Made by a program: the position numbers and the translations under genes. The notes beneath the pieces were generated by a model. It ran no database searches, was not told the DNA's origin, and saw only the letters and a program-made list of their open reading frames with translations. Shown piece by piece: positions 33,644 through 40,584 of a DNA stretch of 40,584 nt. Source of the DNA: Rubrivivax sp. (GTDB lineage: Bacteria > Pseudomonadota > Gammaproteobacteria > Burkholderiales > Burkholderiaceae_C); NCBI GenBank assembly GCA_030693565.1, contig JAUYAJ010000531.1, positions 1 through 40,584 of the forward strand, in the 5' to 3' direction. The stretch's first letter is position 1; the number at the start of each line of letters is the position of its first letter.

Positions 33644-33831
33644 GGTCGGCCCTGGGCCTGGGGCGCCCATCGGTTGCCCGGCGGCTTGCAAGTCGGCGTG
33701 CGCTCGGACGCCTTGTCCCGTTCGTCAGCGCTCATCAGCACGGTGGTCCTGGCGGTGGCCGCGCCGCCGTCCTTGATGACCCCTTTGTCGCCTTCGGCGG
33801 TGCAGTTGACCTGGAGAAGATACTTGGGCAT
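33640..33831 (-). CDS. GYD-domain protein with an apparent internal deletion
   Basis: 63 residues from an ATG at 33831 with GGAGG 6 bases upstream. The first 24 residues (MPKYLLQVNCTAEGDKGVIK...) match the start of GYD-domain proteins, and the end (TARTTVLMSADERDKASE, then PPGN) matches their last strand and tail. The roughly 50-60 residues that normally lie between, including the GYD/GDxD-like core, are missing. The frame is intact, so the deletion was in-frame, and a small protein may still be made. It may persist because its stop overlaps and couples the start of the deaminase gene. Function unknown; possibly a non-functional remnant. Confidence 0.65.
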   Translation of the reverse strand: MPKYLLQVNCTAEGDKGVIKDGGAATARTTVLMSADERDKASERTPTCKPPGNRWAPQAQGRP

Positions 33832-34199
33832 CACGGCCTCCGTGTCGGTAGCTTGAATGCACTGGGCCAGCGCCAAAGCGGATCCCGCTTCCATCCCTGG
33901 CACGGCGGCCTTCACTCTACGCTTGGCCGGGCCTGACGCCAGCAGCGCGGCGCGCTCCGACTTCAATGAGCGAGCGTTGACCCACAGCGGCAACGGGCGG
34001 CGCTGGGTTGAACACCGCCTCACGCACGCCCGGTCCGATCAGCATTGAGGCCGCGATGCCTGACGCCGCCCGTAGGAGCCCGACTACAGCGCCGCGTGGT
34101 GGCGTCCGATTGGCGCCGGGCCTGCCGGCGGCGACAGTTGGCCCCATCGGACCGGTGCCACCGGCTGCCGGCCCGCGCTTGCCCCCCCAGGAGACATCC
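33832..34199. other. Divergent intergenic region between the GYD/deaminase/ankyrin operon and the crystallin gene
   Basis: About 368 bp without a supportable gene. Longer frames reach into it from both sides (for example rightward from 34008 and leftward to 34023), but they have no ribosome-binding site and no recognisable protein. It must hold promoters for both directions. A C7 run lies just before the AGGAG of the crystallin gene. Confidence 0.5.
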
Positions 34200-35870
34200 A
34201 TGAAGACACTTTCGAAGATCGGCTGGTCGCTCGGCGCGCTGTTGGTCGCCGGCCAAGCCTTTGCCGACATCACCTTCTACGAGCATGACGGCTTCCAAGG
34301 GCGTTCGTTCGTGGCCGCTGGCGACCGTCCGGTTGCGAACCTGCGCTCGCAAGGCTTCAACGACCGTGCCTCGTCGGTCATCGTGGCGGGCGCGCGCAGC
34401 GAGCGCTGGGAGGTTTGCGAGGACGGCGGCTTTCAAGGGCGCTGCGTCGTGCTGCGGCCCGGCGAATACCCGTCGCTGACCGCGATGGGGCTGAACGACC
34501 GCATCTCGTCGGTGCGCTCGATTCCCGCCAAGCAGCGCGTGGCCGACAACCGCTATGCGCCGGCCCCGGGCGCCCCCAGCCAGATCGAATTCTTTGCCCG
34601 CGAAGACTTTGCCGGCCGCAGCTACAGCACCGGCAACGCCGTGCCCGACTTGCGCGGCAACCGTTTCGACGACCGCACGTCGTCGATCGTGGTCACCGGT
34701 GGCACCTGGCAAGTCTGCGCCGACCCTGGCTACGCGGGCACTTGTGCGCTGCTGCGCCCGGGCCGCTATCCGACGCTGGCCAACTTCGGGTTCGAGAATC
34801 GGATTTCTTCGGCCCGCGCTGTCGCCAGCACCGCGGTCCCGCCGGCGCCTCCCGCCACGCCGGCCCAGCAGATCGTCTTCTTCGAACATGAAGGCTTGCG
34901 CGGCGGCGCGTTGACCGCCACGGCCGCGATCGCCGACTTCCGCGGCACCGGCCTGGACAACCGCGCCTCGTCGGTGGTCGTCGCCAGCGCCGCCTGGGAG
35001 GTCTGCCAGGGCACGGGTTTCACAGGCCCTTGTGTCATCTTGCGCCCGGGCACGTACGCCTCGCTCAAAGAGATGGGGATGAACGAGCGCATCTCGTCGG
35101 CACGCGTCTACCAGGCGCCGCCCGCACCGCCGCCGGTGCTGGTCGGCCAGATCAGCTTGTACGAGGCCGACGGATACCAAGGCCGCAACCACACCAGCGA
35201 GGCCGCGGTGGCCGACATGCGCCGCGTCGGATTCGACGACCGCGCGTCGTCGGTCGTCGTGCGCGGCAACCAAGCCTGGGAGGTCTGCGAAGACCTGAGC
35301 TTCAGCGGACGCTGCGTGCTGTTGCAGCCGGGCGACTACCCCTCGCTCAGCGCGATGGGCATGAACAACCGCATCACCTCGATGCGCATGGTCGCCACGG
35401 GCGCGCAGCCGCAGCGCCCCCCCGTGGCGGGCGACTACCGGCGCCGCGACGACGAGCGCCTGTTCCAGGCCCAGGTGACCCAGGTTCGCGCGGTGGTCGC
35501 CGACGGCGGCCAGCGTTGCTGGGTTGAACGTGAGCAGGTCAACAGCGGCCGCGCCGACCCCAACGTCCAGGGCGCGGTGATCGGTGCCGTGCTGGGCGGC
35601 ATCCTGGGCCACCAGGTCGGTGGTGGATCCGGCCGCGACATCGCCACCGGCCTGGGAGTTTTGGCGGGCGCGGCGATCGGCGCCAATACCGGCCGCCAGG
35701 ATGTGGTGCAGACGCAGGACGTGAAACGCTGCGACAAGGCGCCGGCCCAGGCCCGCCCGGCTTATTACGACGTGACCTACAGCTTCCGCGGCCAGGACTA
35801 CAAGGCGCAGATGAGCGAAGCCCCGGGCCAGACCATCACGGTCAACGAACGCGGCGAACCGCGCGGCTGA
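34200..35870 (+). CDS. Secreted protein with four beta/gamma-crystallin units and a C-terminal glycine zipper
   Basis: 556 residues from an ATG at 34200, preceded by AGGAG; a longer frame from 34008 is not supported. A signal peptide ends near residue 22 (GQAFA). Four crystallin-type units follow at about 23-108, 127-208, 224-304 and 316-398. Each has two Ca2+-binding-type motifs (NDRASS, NDRISS, DDRTSS, ENRISS, DNRASS, NERISS, DDRASS, NNRITS), and one C-x8-C pair per unit (73/82, 173/182, 269/278, 363/372) that could form a disulfide. Proline/alanine linkers separate the units. The C-terminus has a glycine-zipper 2TM-like segment (about 457-498, GAVIGAVLGGILGHQVGGG) and a final soluble part. 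The crystallin array probably binds calcium in the periplasm or at the surface, with the zipper associating with the outer membrane; this is inference. Confidence 0.88.
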   Translation: MKTLSKIGWSLGALLVAGQAFADITFYEHDGFQGRSFVAAGDRPVANLRSQGFNDRASSVIVAGARSERWEVCEDGGFQGRCVVLRPGEYPSLTAMGLNDRISSVRSIPAKQRVADNRYAPAPGAPSQIEFFAREDFAGRSYSTGNAVPDLRGNRFDDRTSSIVVTGGTWQVCADPGYAGTCALLRPGRYPTLANFGFENRISSARAVASTAVPPAPPATPAQQIVFFEHEGLRGGALTATAAIADFRGTGLDNRASSVVVASAAWEVCQGTGFTGPCVILRPGTYASLKEMGMNERISSARVYQAPPAPPPVLVGQISLYEADGYQGRNHTSEAAVADMRRVGFDDRASSVVVRGNQAWEVCEDLSFSGRCVLLQPGDYPSLSAMGMNNRITSMRMVATGAQPQRPPVAGDYRRRDDERLFQAQVTQVRAVVADGGQRCWVEREQVNSGRADPNVQGAVIGAVLGGILGHQVGGGSGRDIATGLGVLAGAAIGANTGRQDVVQTQDVKRCDKAPAQARPAYYDVTYSFRGQDYKAQMSEAPGQTITVNERGEPRG

Positions 35871-36109
35871 TCGACCGCGCCGCCGCATCGCGCTGGCGCG
35901 ATGGCGGGCCGATGGCAGTGCGTGCCGCCCGAATGCAGAAACGCGAACTCGCCTCCTTCGGCGGCAGCGCCGCAACGCCCCAAGTCGTCATGCGCCATGG
36001 GTCCGGGCTGCCAGTGCTGGCGCGGCAGATCAAGCGGCCGAACGAAGAAACCGGTTGCAATCGGGCATGTGCGATGGCAGTGCTCGCTCAAGCACCAGGG
36101 CGGCGCTTG

Positions 36110-36754
36110 TCACGCAGGTTGCAGCACCTTCGACGGCCGCGCCGCCATCAGCGCGCGCCAGCGAGTCAGTTCGGGGTGGCTGACGGCGTCGGGCTTGACG
36201 CGCACCACGCGGGCGAAGTCCAGCATCACCACGGCGGTGATGTCGGCGATGCTGAAGCCGTCGCCGGCCACGGTGTCGCGGCCGGCCAGGTGGCGGTCGA
36301 GTTCGGCCAGGAAGTGTTGCAGCCGGGCCAGGCCGCGCTGCGCCAGTTCGGGAATCTGCGCGTAGCCTTGCGGCCCGGTGAGCGCACGGTCCTTCATCGC
36401 CGGCGCGCTGTTGCGCAAGGCTTCGGCGACGCTGCCCAAGCCCTCGAACTCGATGCGCCAGTTCCAGCTGGCGATCTCGGCCTTTTCCAGCGCCGTGCGG
36501 CCCAGCAGCGGCGGCTCGGGGTACTGCGCCTCGAGGTAGGCGGCGATGCCGGCGTTGTCGGTCAGCACGCTGCCGTCGTCCAGCCGCAGCGCCGGCACCG
36601 TGCACAAGGGGTTGATGGCACGGAAGTCCGCGCTCAGCTGCTCGTGGCGGCGCAGGTCGACGCTGACGGTGTCGTGGCTCACGCCCTTCTCGGCCAGCAG
36701 GATGCGGGCGCGGCGCGGGCTGGGGGCCATCGCAAAGTCGTACAGGGTGAGCAT
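36110..36754 (-). CDS. Glutathione S-transferase
   Basis: 214 residues from an ATG at 36754, with AGGAGA about 6 bases upstream. The thioredoxin-fold half (1-80) has LYDFAMAPSPRRARILLAEKGVS, with Ser/Arg at the active site, and the glutathione-binding CTVPALRLDDGSVLTDNAGIAAYLE (cis-Pro and an Asp-Asn instead of the common Glu-Ser). The helical half (about 90-214) has the N-capping box GDGFSIADITAVV. A cytoplasmic GST of unknown substrate, divergent from yghU. It is the second of three GSTs in the window and not closely similar to the other two. Confidence 0.9.
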   Translation of the reverse strand: MLTLYDFAMAPSPRRARILLAEKGVSHDTVSVDLRRHEQLSADFRAINPLCTVPALRLDDGSVLTDNAGIAAYLEAQYPEPPLLGRTALEKAEIASWNWRIEFEGLGSVAEALRNSAPAMKDRALTGPQGYAQIPELAQRGLARLQHFLAELDRHLAGRDTVAGDGFSIADITAVVMLDFARVVRVKPDAVSHPELTRWRALMAARPSKVLQPA

Positions 36755-36903
36755 CGGGTTCTCCTGGCGGCGCGGGCCGGTTGCGGCCAAGTCTATCGGC
36801 AGCGTGGCCAGCGCGGCGGCGCGAGCGCTGGCATGCTCGGGGCGTCGGGCGTGCCGGCGGCAACACCGCACGCCTTGTTCACCGCCTTGCTGGAGATCAT
36901 CAA

Positions 36904-37752
36904 ATGCCCGACCCAACGCCCTACACCCCGCCTGCGATCTGGACCTGGAACAAGGAAAACGGCGGCAAGTTCGCCAGCATCAACCGGCCCCTCGCCGGGC
37001 CCACCCACGACAAGGTGTTGCCGGTGGGCCGCCACCCGCTGCAGCTGTATTCGCTGGCCACGCCCAACGGCGTCAAGGTCACGGTGATGCTGGAGGAACT
37101 GCTGGCGCTGGGCCATGCCGGGGCCGAGTACGACGCCTGGCTGATCAAGATCAGCGACGGCGACCAGTTCGGCAGCGGCTTTGTCGACGTCAACCCGAAC
37201 TCCAAGATTCCGGCGCTGATGGACCGCAGTGGGCCGGCGCCGGTGCGCGTGTTCGAGTCGGGCGCGATCCTGCTCTACCTGGCCGAGAAGTTCGGCGCCT
37301 TGCTGCCCCGCGAAGGCGCGGCGCGCGCCGAGTGCCTGTCGTGGCTGTTCTGGCAGATGGGCAGTGCGCCCTACCTGGGCGGCGGCTTTGGTCACTTCTA
37401 TGCCTATGCGCCGACCAAGATCGAATACGCCATCGACCGCTTCGCGATGGAGATCAAGCGCCAGCTCGACGTGCTCGACCGCCAACTCGCCCAGCATGCC
37501 TTCCTGGCGGGCAGCGACTACAGCATCGCCGACATCGCCGTGTGGCCCTGGTACGGCGCGCTGGCCAAGGGCCTGCTCTACGAGGCCGGGGAGTTCCTGC
37601 AGGTGCAGCACTATGCGCATGTGCAGCGCTGGGCCGACCAGATCGCCGAGCGTCCGGCGGTGCAGCGCGGGCGCCGGGTCAATCGCAGCTGGGGTGACCC
37701 GGCCAGCCAGCTGCTGGAACGCCACGAGGCGGTCGATTTCGACGCGCGCTGA
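36904..37752 (+). CDS. yghU: YghU-type glutathione S-transferase / disulfide-bond oxidoreductase
   Basis: 282 residues from an ATG at 36904, with GGAG 8 bases upstream. The sequence follows E. coli YghU closely throughout: WTWNKENGGKFASINRPLAGPTHDK, LPVGRHPLQLYSLATPNG, EELLALGHAGAEYDAWLIKI, GDQFGSGFVDVNPNSKIPAL, FESGAILLYLAEKFG, GGGFGHFYAYAPTKIEYAIDRF, YSIADIAVWPWYG and RPAVQRGRRVNR. YghU binds two glutathione molecules and reduces disulfides and organic hydroperoxides. A strong GC hairpin just after the stop is probably its terminator. Confidence 0.95.
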   Translation: MPDPTPYTPPAIWTWNKENGGKFASINRPLAGPTHDKVLPVGRHPLQLYSLATPNGVKVTVMLEELLALGHAGAEYDAWLIKISDGDQFGSGFVDVNPNSKIPALMDRSGPAPVRVFESGAILLYLAEKFGALLPREGAARAECLSWLFWQMGSAPYLGGGFGHFYAYAPTKIEYAIDRFAMEIKRQLDVLDRQLAQHAFLAGSDYSIADIAVWPWYGALAKGLLYEAGEFLQVQHYAHVQRWADQIAERPAVQRGRRVNRSWGDPASQLLERHEAVDFDAR

Positions 37753-37754
37753 GG

Positions 37755-37784
37755 CCGCCGCCGCGCAGCCGCCTGCGGCGGCGG
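37755..37784 (+). terminator. GC-rich hairpin after yghU
   Basis: CCGCCGCCGC (37755-37764) pairs perfectly with GCGGCGGCGG (37775-37784) around a 10-base loop, starting 3 bases after the yghU stop. A T-containing stretch (GTTCTTTCC) follows about 10 bases later, so this is a plausible but not ideal intrinsic terminator. Confidence 0.65.
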
Positions 37785-37803
37785 TGAGTGCGCGTTCTTT
37801 CCG

Positions 37804-40011
37804 TCAGAATCCGTTTTCGATGCCCGCGCTGCGGGCACGTCCGTCGCGCCCGCGGGACTCGCTGGCATGTTGGGTCCGGGGGAGCCGATGCACTTCTTGT
37901 GGCCGCACAACCTGTGGTGGATGCTGGCGCTGCCTTTGCTGCCAGTGCTCTACCTGTGGCTGCTGCGTCGCGGCCGCAAGCTGGTGCTCACCTTGTCCAG
38001 CGTGCGCGTTGTTCGCGAGGCCGCGGGCCGCCCATGGCGGCAGCACGTTCCGCCGGCGCTGATCTTGCTGGCACTGTCGCTGCTGCTGCTGGCCCTGGCG
38101 CGCCCGACGGCGCGCGTGTCGCTGCCCTGGGCAAAGTCCACGATCCTGCTCGCGATCGACATCTCCCGCAGCATGCGCGTGGCAGACGTCCAGCCCACCC
38201 GCATGGTGGCCGCCCAGGAAGCGGCCAAGGCCTTCCTGATCGAGGTGCCCAGGCACATCGAAGTGGGGTTGATCACCTTCGCGGCCAGCGCCCAGGTGGC
38301 CCAGCGAGCCACGATCGACCGGCCCTCGCTCGTTGGCGCGGTCGACGCCATCCAGATGCAGTACGGCACGGCCATCGGCAACGCCATCGTGGTGAGCCTG
38401 GCCGAACTGTTCCCCGACCATGGCATCGACCTGACCGAAATGACCTTCGGCCCGCGCCGTGATGCGCGCAGCCTGGACCAGACGTCCAAGGCAGCGAAAG
38501 CACCGCCGAAAGCATTCACGCCCGTGCCGCCCGGCTCCTACGAGTCGGCCGCCATCATCTTGCTGAGCGACGGCCGCCGCACCACGGGGGTGGACACGCT
38601 GGAAGCGGCGAAGATGGCCGCCGATCGAGGCGTGCGGATCTACGTCGTCGGCCTGGGCACCCCCGACGGCCATGCTGCCCTGGGCGAGGGCATGGCCATC
38701 TACTTTCAACTGGACGAACCCACGCTGCGCCAGGTCGCGCAGATGACAGGCGGCGAGTACCACCATGCCGGCACGGCCGAGGCGCTGCGCGCCGTCTACC
38801 AGAACCTCGGTTCGCGCCTGCAGGTGAGCCCGCGCGACACCGAGCTGACGGCCTTGCTGGCGCTGGCGGCGGTGATCCTGCTGGTGGCGGGCGCAGGGCT
38901 GTCGATGCGGTGGTTCGGGCGCGTGGCCTGAGCGGGGGCCGGTGCGCGAGGCCTGGGAAAACCCACCCACCAGTGCCTTCACGACGTCGTTGCTCAGCGC
39001 CTTGGTGCCGGCCACATAAGCGGCGGGATCGGCGTTGAGCGTGTAGCTCGTCGTGTTGTCACTGCGGCCGCTGCCACTGAACATCGACAGCACATTGCCC
39101 ACCGCCTGCACGCCCGACACCATGCCGGGCGTGGTGTCGGCCAGCGCGCCAATGCCGCCTTGGATGCCGACTTCGTCTTCGATGGCGATGTCGCCAGCGG
39201 CCTCTCCGCTGGTCGGGAAAATGGCCATGCGCGTCAACTGCGGGTGGGAAGACAAGCCGGTTTCGGTGCTCAGCGTACCGGTGCGCGTCTGGCCCCCGTT
39301 GCCAAAGGCGTCGGGCACACGCCAAGTGGCGCCAAAGCTGGCTTCGATGCGCACCGGGCTGACGCCGATCATCAGACTGATGACGGCCACGCCGGACTCG
39401 GCCGCCTGCTTGCGGAACAGCGATTCCACATTCCGGGCCGCGGTCTGCAAGCCGATCGACGCCAGGCCCGCGAGGCCGGGCGCCACCGGCGTCCAACCTG
39501 GAATTGGCACATAGCCGTCATAAGCACTGGCGCCCATCATGAGCGCCTTGCTGCTTTGTTTGTTGCCTTCGGGAAAGCTGTACTCCCCGCCATTGGCCTG
39601 CACCAGGTTGTTCGACTTCAACATCGCCACCAGCGACGCGTTGTCCACCACGTCAAACCCTTGCGCTTTGAGGCCCGCCACCGCGGCCGCGTAGGCGGCG
39701 TCGGCGGCCGCCTGGAAGTCGGCCGCGGTCAAACCGGCCAGGGTGGTTTCGACGACGTTCGATGACGCTGCACCGCGGCTGCGAAAACCGCCGCCGACGA
39801 GGATCTGGCGTTTGCGATCGGTCAGGCAGGCCAGCGCAACGCTGCCCAGCACGACCCGCTTGCCGCCGGTCAGCGCGGCGACATTGCTGGTGCGCAAGCG
39901 GGCTTGTGCGATGGCCAAGCCCGGGGCGATGAGCCCGGTGAGGCCCGCAGCCGTGGCGGCCAGGGTCGAGGCAATGAGGCTGCGACGGTGGATCGAAAAC
40001 TGGCTCGACAC
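37804..40011 (-). CDS. Exported protein of unknown family whose frame runs antisense through the VWA gene
   Basis: The most likely start is the GTG at 40011, with GGGAG 6 bases upstream, giving an N-terminal signal (SIHRRSLIASTLAATAAGLTGLIAPGLAIAQA) with an RR pair that suggests Tat export. A TTG at 40059 and an ATG at 40041 are alternatives. The protein-like part extends to about 38960 (ending ALSNDVVKALVGGFS). It contains KRVVLGSVALACLTD, AADFQAAADAAYAAAVAGLKAQGFDVVDNASLVAMLKSNN and YDGYVPIPGW. No stop occurs there: the frame stays open to 37804, so the last about 370 codons are antisense to the VWA gene and look like shadow sequence (H/Q/R-rich). The original 3' end was probably lost. I do not recognise the family. 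Confidence 0.55.
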   Translation of the reverse strand: MSSQFSIHRRSLIASTLAATAAGLTGLIAPGLAIAQARLRTSNVAALTGGKRVVLGSVALACLTDRKRQILVGGGFRSRGAASSNVVETTLAGLTAADFQAAADAAYAAAVAGLKAQGFDVVDNASLVAMLKSNNLVQANGGEYSFPEGNKQSSKALMMGASAYDGYVPIPGWTPVAPGLAGLASIGLQTAARNVESLFRKQAAESGVAVISLMIGVSPVRIEASFGATWRVPDAFGNGGQTRTGTLSTETGLSSHPQLTRMAIFPTSGEAAGDIAIEDEVGIQGGIGALADTTPGMVSGVQAVGNVLSMFSGSGRSDNTTSYTLNADPAAYVAGTKALSNDVVKALVGGFSQASRTGPRSGHAPEPPHRQPCARHQQDHRRQRQQGRQLGVARAHLQARTEVLVDGAQRLGRAGMVVLAACHLRDLAQRGFVQLKVDGHALAQGSMAVGGAQADDVDPHASIGGHLRRFQRVHPRGAAAVAQQDDGGRLVGAGRHGRECFRRCFRCLGRLVQAARITARAEGHFGQVDAMVGEQFGQAHHDGVADGRAVLHLDGVDRANERGPVDRGSLGHLGAGREGDQPHFDVPGHLDQEGLGRFLGGHHAGGLDVCHAHAAGDVDREQDRGLCPGQRHARRRARQGQQQQRQCQQDQRRRNVLPPWAARGLANNAHAGQGEHQLAAATQQPQVEHWQQRQRQHPPQVVRPQEVHRLPRTQHASESRGRDGRARSAGIENGF
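37888..38931 (+). CDS. BatA-like membrane protein with von Willebrand factor A domain
   Basis: 347 residues from an ATG at 37888 with GGGGGAG just upstream; an in-frame ATG at 37867 is an alternative. Two transmembrane helices (about 8-27 and 55-72) precede a VWA domain with the MIDAS motif DISRSM (Asp91, Ser93, Ser95), a later Thr in YGTAIGNA, and IILLSDGRR. A third helix closes the protein (about 318-340). This is the BatA/BatB (aerotolerance operon) layout: N-terminal membrane anchor, cytoplasmic or periplasmic VWA domain, C-terminal membrane anchor. No MoxR ATPase or other Bat partner is adjacent, so it may act alone or with a distant partner. A protein of unknown family converges on it from the right. 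Confidence 0.88.
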   Translation: MHFLWPHNLWWMLALPLLPVLYLWLLRRGRKLVLTLSSVRVVREAAGRPWRQHVPPALILLALSLLLLALARPTARVSLPWAKSTILLAIDISRSMRVADVQPTRMVAAQEAAKAFLIEVPRHIEVGLITFAASAQVAQRATIDRPSLVGAVDAIQMQYGTAIGNAIVVSLAELFPDHGIDLTEMTFGPRRDARSLDQTSKAAKAPPKAFTPVPPGSYESAAIILLSDGRRTTGVDTLEAAKMAADRGVRIYVVGLGTPDGHAALGEGMAIYFQLDEPTLRQVAQMTGGEYHHAGTAEALRAVYQNLGSRLQVSPRDTELTALLALAAVILLVAGAGLSMRWFGRVA

Positions 40012-40059
40012 AAGCGACTCCCAAGCGGTGCGGCCAGCCATTCCAAGCCGCAGTTGCAA

Positions 40060-40584
40060 TGTTGTGAGGATCGACGGGCGAAACTGACGTCAATGGGCAT
40101 ACCCATGACAGGTACGCGCCAACGCGGCGCGCCGAAGCTCATCGGTTTGCACGCGCTCCCCGTGAGCAGCGGGGGCGGGCTTGCCCGATCAGCAACAAGG
40201 CCACGACTGTGGGCTCGAACCCTGGCTTCGAGCTGCGATCTCAGAGCTTGAAGTCGTGGTCGATGATCAGCGGCGCGGGGTCGGGAATGCGCGGGTCCGG
40301 AAAGGTCTGCTCGCGCTTGGCGGTGGCGGCGATGCTAGCCGTCGCCAAGTGACAGTCACGCGCAAGAAAGGCCCACAGGAACACTGGACGATCGCCGGCA
40401 GCAAATGTTTTGTCCCCTCGCATTCAGGTGCTTGCGCGCCAGCATTGCGCAGTGAGCGGCGGCAGTCGAGCCCTATGCGTAGTTATCAACTATGTGTAGC
40501 TTGCCGTCCGGGCACGAGTTCCGTCGAGGGACGTGCGAACAAGGCGCCCCGCGCCGCTCTGCATAGTTTCCGGTCCCCTCCTGT
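40060..40584. other. Right-edge intergenic region
   Basis: About 525 bp with no gene I can support. It holds a 60-codon frame on the minus strand (40241-40423, ATG start, MRGDKTFAAGDRPVF...), which has no recognisable family and may be a shadow or fragment. A 7-bp perfect hairpin (GCTCGAA/TTCGAGC, 40213-40233) lies just downstream of that frame. The last 110 bases contain AT-rich stretches with a dyad motif that may belong to a gene starting beyond the window. Confidence 0.5.
40473..40499. promoter_or_regulatory. 27-bp dyad, candidate operator
   Basis: CTATGCGTAGTT pairs with AACTATGTGTAG around a 3-base centre (ATC); 9 of 12 positions are complementary and the other three are G/T-type. The motif CATAGTT recurs at 40562-40568 as the reverse complement of AACTATG within this dyad. 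Clustered inverted motifs in a locally AT-rich stretch suggest a regulator site for a gene to the right of the window. Confidence 0.4.

Noticed and set aside
34067..34092. Partial resemblance (GTAGGAGC...) to the 55-bp palindromic element
   Set aside because: Similarity ends after about 8 bases and no inverted second arm is present.
40201..40240. T-arm-like sequence (GGCTCGAACCC) suggesting a tRNA
   Set aside because: No acceptor, D or anticodon arms can be drawn around it; the stretch is better explained as a simple 7-bp hairpin.
40241..40423. 60-codon minus-strand frame as a gene
   Set aside because: ATG start but no recognisable family, no neighbouring operon and weak coding character; left as a possible fragment within the right-edge region.

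Overview
This window is high-GC DNA from what looks like a betaproteobacterium of the Burkholderiales (Rubrivivax/Leptothrix/Ideonella-like). That placement is inferred from family content: a PEP-CTERM protein, a Bug/TctC receptor with CaiB- and CitE-like enzymes behind a divergent LysR regulator, an AlgP/H1-like lysine-rich protein, a long NfeD with FloA, and several glutathione transferases. There are no rRNA, tRNA, CRISPR, prophage or transposase genes. Coding is dense, and many genes overlap by 4 bp (ATGA, GTGA or TTGA).

Layout. 1-2.4 kb: the 3' end of a probable Gfo/Idh oxidoreductase, a duplicated 41-bp gene end flanking a hairpin, a PEP-CTERM protein, a C12 tract and an H1-like protein. 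2.7-8.3 kb (minus): a class III cyclase/ATPase/TPR regulator and a fadE acyl-CoA dehydrogenase that is a clear pseudogene. The fadE gene is interrupted near its 5' end by a 55-bp palindromic element, and also carries an in-frame stop and a frameshift. 8.5-12.4 kb: nfeD, floA, a small membrane protein and a methyltransferase. 12.5-14.6 kb: a flavoprotein disulfide reductase and a GST. 14.7-22 kb: an Fe3+-type ABC transporter (ATPase, fused permease, binding protein), a sensor kinase and FixJ/NarL-type regulator, a perfect 18-bp palindrome, a secreted HbpS/GlcG-like protein and an exported ankyrin protein. 22.2-25.4 kb: a conserved membrane protein, then a cell-wall operon (coiled-coil membrane protein, L,D-transpeptidase, YcbK-like peptidase). 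25.7-28.2 kb: a Lon-related protease whose stop codon is supplied by a second copy of the 55-bp element. 28.4-32.5 kb: TctC receptor, CitE-like lyase and class III CoA-transferase, divergent from a LysR regulator. 32.5-33.8 kb (minus): a shortened GYD-domain gene, an exported deaminase and a second exported ankyrin protein, a paralogue of the first. 34.2-40.6 kb: a secreted protein with four beta/gamma-crystallin units and a glycine zipper, two more GSTs (one YghU), a BatA-like VWA protein, and a convergent exported protein whose frame has no stop before it runs antisense through the VWA gene.

The most interesting unit is the ABC transporter / two-component system / HbpS-like / ankyrin cluster. 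An HbpS-like secreted protein beside a sensor kinase and a LuxR-type regulator resembles the Streptomyces HbpS-SenS-SenR redox/haem sensing system. Here it sits with an iron-type transporter and a periplasmic ankyrin protein. A second ankyrin gene is coupled in the same way behind an exported deaminase, which suggests a recurring enzyme-plus-periplasmic-ankyrin module. These functional links are inference from gene order and motifs; no search could be run.
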